Positions 61,440-64,000 of a stretch of 64,000 bases of DNA are shown piece after piece. The stretch's first letter is position 1; every line of letters begins with the position of its first letter. Position numbers and translations under genes: made by a program. The stretch lies in NCBI GenBank assembly GCA_013407085.1, contig JACCGJ010013258.1, positions 124,001-188,000 on the forward strand, read 5' to 3'. The notes beneath the pieces were generated by a model. That model was not told the origin of the DNA. It saw only the letters and a program-made list of their open reading frames with translations, and searched no databases. The stretch comes from Atriophallophorus winterbourni (lineage: Eukaryota; Platyhelminthes; Trematoda; Plagiorchiida; Microphallidae).

Positions 61440-61875
61440 TTTATAAATGTTGAATCTTGATGAATAGAGCGCTGCGCACGATACTAGGTTTAATATGTAA
61501 AAGTTAAACGTTCGCCATGAATGACCTGCCGAGATTTATATTCTGTCTGATTTGTATTGAAGACTAAATGTTCGAGTTTATGGTGGTTTTACTGGTAAAT
61601 CAGATCTTCTCTTCTTCTACTAGAATTAAAATTGATGTCCTCATTTTTGTGTGCACAGCGATAAGCTCAATATGCAATCCTCCAGCTTGTAATGCATATC
61701 AATGTTTTAAGCTGATCAACCAACGTTTATTTCTTCTCATCCAACTTTACAGATTTAGCATGCGTAAAAAAAATATTTTCATCATTTAGGATAGATGTCG
61801 CATCCGCGATTAAAGTTTTCTCACAATTTCCGTGACACGTTTGAAGAGGTTGAGACACGTGACAAATTACAGCTC
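61440..61875. repeat. Dispersed repeat, copy 2
   Basis: Partner of 53,331-53,715. It lies just upstream (on -) of the RTE-like endonuclease start, so it might be that LINE's 5' region; the first copy lacks an adjacent ORF2. Confidence 0.6.
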
Positions 61876-64000
61876 ACTGGTAACCACTTTCTCACAGTTA
61901 ACACATGGTTGGCGAACAGTATATTGTTTTTAATAACCTCATTTGTATTCATTTTAACCACACAATCCAACCGGGATTGTAAGCCAAAGAGTTAAGTAAA
62001 TCGAAACGGCACGCTTTGTGTTCAGTCTACTTTTGATATTGCTTTTACGAAATACACTACAAACGATTTTACCGAAAACAGTTCCGCTCACAGCCACAGA
62101 CAAAAAGTGGAATATCAATGCCTTAATCGTGATTCAGCGTTTGCGGAACAAGTTTTAGATACGGGTCAAAGCTCCGATTAAGACAATGTGTAAATATTGA
62201 AAGTGGGTAGCAAACATCATCATAGTTTTAGTCAGAATGATTGACAAATATTATACTGGACAAAGCAATCTAGAAAATGGCAAAGGTAAATAGTTTTTAT
62301 TCACTTCATACAGAATAGTTTATTTGATATTCGTTCTTTTCGAAACAGATCAACATTAGCACCATGTGTTATATTTTCACGAATGTATGGAGCTGTGATC
62401 ACTATTAATGTATTGACCTGGATACAAATTAGGTATAAAATTGAACACTGGTAGTGGTCATTCATACGAAACGTTAAACAGCATAGATGTAATACAAATG
62501 TTTAGGCTGTAAGTTAAATTTATTCATGCGCGTTGACTGGCAAAGATCCTTTTCTTGCAGAATTAAACGTTTATCCTAAAACCGATCTATCTAATGGCAG
62601 TCACATTTGTCAGCATTATGAATGCACGATAGGTCTTAAGCTTACACCAGTTGATTTATATGTAATTTTCCAAAATGTTGTGAGTTCTCGAACGAATGAT
62701 GATGACACCCATGCTCCGCTTACAAACGCGATAGCTCATTAACTCTCAGTCAGTGGTGCACCACAATTTCATATAACGGTGCAACAAAACAAAATTCGGT
62801 TATTGTATGAATCTTTCATCTTTTCAAAAGAAAGGCGTTCAAGGTTTCTCAAACGTTAAGAGAAAAACATTATGTATTTGCTTGCAACGTGGCGACCAAG
62901 TGCACCAACGATTCAGCTATATGCTTCATTGTGGTAAAATTGATTCAGTTTAGACAATTACCAATGCGCTTTGTACATTCGTGCAAAAGTGTTATTTAAA
63001 TCATGATATATTGCCCTTTTACAATTTACAGTGCGAAATGTGAATAATACCAATTTCGTTTTTGAAAACCAATATTTTCGCATAAAATAAGTGATAAGAG
63101 TATTTCTTTACATAATTGTGTCATCATATTTAATGCGTGATCCACGAAATGTTCGGCAAATAAATTTCATGCGAAGTTTGCCAAATCAATCGTGCAAATT
63201 ACGGTGAATAACGACAAAATGATTGACTGATATTAGCAGTTAAGAAATATAATAGTAAGCTACTCTCAAGTAAACAAATTTCATGCACACATTTAAAGTC
63301 GTAACTTCATCGTACAATTCCATCACCAGATTTACACAGCGTGCAGTACATTAGTGCATCTTGTGATAGAATGCAGCGACGAAAAAAACGACAGTAGGCG
63401 CACCGAAGGGCGATTTAAAGGCGCATAGAGCAGGGTTATCCAAAACGTATTGTTACAAGCCATTTCAGGGCAAGTGTATTGCAAATGTGAAGCAATACGT
63501 ATAATATTAAACCAGGCGTCCATTCGCGTAAAGTGTATGATAGAGAAAAATATCCATTCCGTTTTGATGCACTTCAAAGTTCAGGCACCTTTCTCTAGCA
63601 GTATTAACATCATTTACCGTATAATACTCAATGTATGTTTGTGTGTTTACCTAGAGCAGACTTCCATGGACTTTTACGCTTGAATCTATCAGACCGAAAA
63701 CGTTCCTGGAGACCGACACCGGATTAGAGGGAATATAAGTTTCTATGTCGTGATTCCGAAATTATGAAACACGTTTCAGATACTAGTGACAGCTCCGAGC
63801 TGAATATTGTGGAATTATTAGGACTGGGTAATAAACAGCAAAGCGTGAACCTACTCACGTTGACGTCGACTTTTTAAGTCAGGTCGGCTGGCGTATATTC
63901 AGGTGGACGCAGCAATCTAGCAAACGGCATTGATGTAATCTTAAGTATTTGTTATACACAATATACATACTGGTTAATGGATTTTTGTTTTCTTGAAACA
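61876..64000. other. No gene recognised
   Basis: A + frame at 62,533-62,742 follows a fair acceptor (CTTTTCTTGCAG) and reads LNVYPKTDLSNGSHICQHYE before a stop at 62,742. It may be a terminal exon, but nothing joins to it. Confidence 0.35.

Noticed and set aside
62533..62742. Terminal exon on +
   Set aside because: The acceptor is fair, but no upstream exon or poly(A) signal links to it.

Overview
The window reads as non-coding-rich nuclear DNA of an animal, most likely a trematode flatworm of schistosome type. This is inferred from AT-rich sequence, GT-AG introns, several LINE families (CR1-like and RTE-like), a Penelope-like element, and tRNA-derived SINEs and satellites that carry hammerhead ribozymes, a combination described for schistosomes. 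No species marker is visible. No prokaryotic operon, rRNA, functional tRNA gene or CRISPR array was seen. All boundaries were read by eye; no search or folding program was run.

Layout. 0-1 kb: the edge of a LINE and two tRNA-SINE copies, each with a hammerhead motif. 1.3-7.4 kb: a long inverted duplication whose loop holds a ribozyme-repeat relic and a LINE relic. 7.5-10 kb: a decayed CR1-like LINE on +. 10-11.1 kb: a Penelope-like element with head-to-head copies and a GIY-YIG domain. 11.4-12.8 kb: a PHD-finger ORF1-like relic on -. 15.1-39.7 kb: nine exons on the minus strand that join in phase into one host gene of unknown function. Its introns hold a second CR1-like LINE (20-23 kb), RTE-like fragments (26.5-27 and 30.1-30.3 kb), a ribozyme satellite (31.4-32.9 kb) and a 1.1 kb purine tract (37.3-38.4 kb). 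40-48 kb: mostly featureless, with SINE and satellite relics and two possible exons near 47 kb. 48.4-51.4 kb: LINE pieces around an old, decayed version of the same satellite. 53-62 kb: dispersed repeats, a possible small secreted-protein gene (57.8-58.3 kb, +) and a nearly full-length but broken RTE-like LINE (58.4-61.4 kb, -). 62-64 kb: nothing recognised.

The most interesting system is the 234-bp tandem repeat at 31.4-32.9 kb. Its minus strand has a hammerhead ribozyme core in each unit. The array ends in an inverted partial unit, and the whole 1.49 kb insert lies between 13-bp direct repeats. That looks like a small non-autonomous ribozyme retroelement (retrozyme-like) that inserted as a unit. 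The same window contains a Penelope-like element, which is a plausible source of the mobilising enzyme, and older relics of the same repeat.
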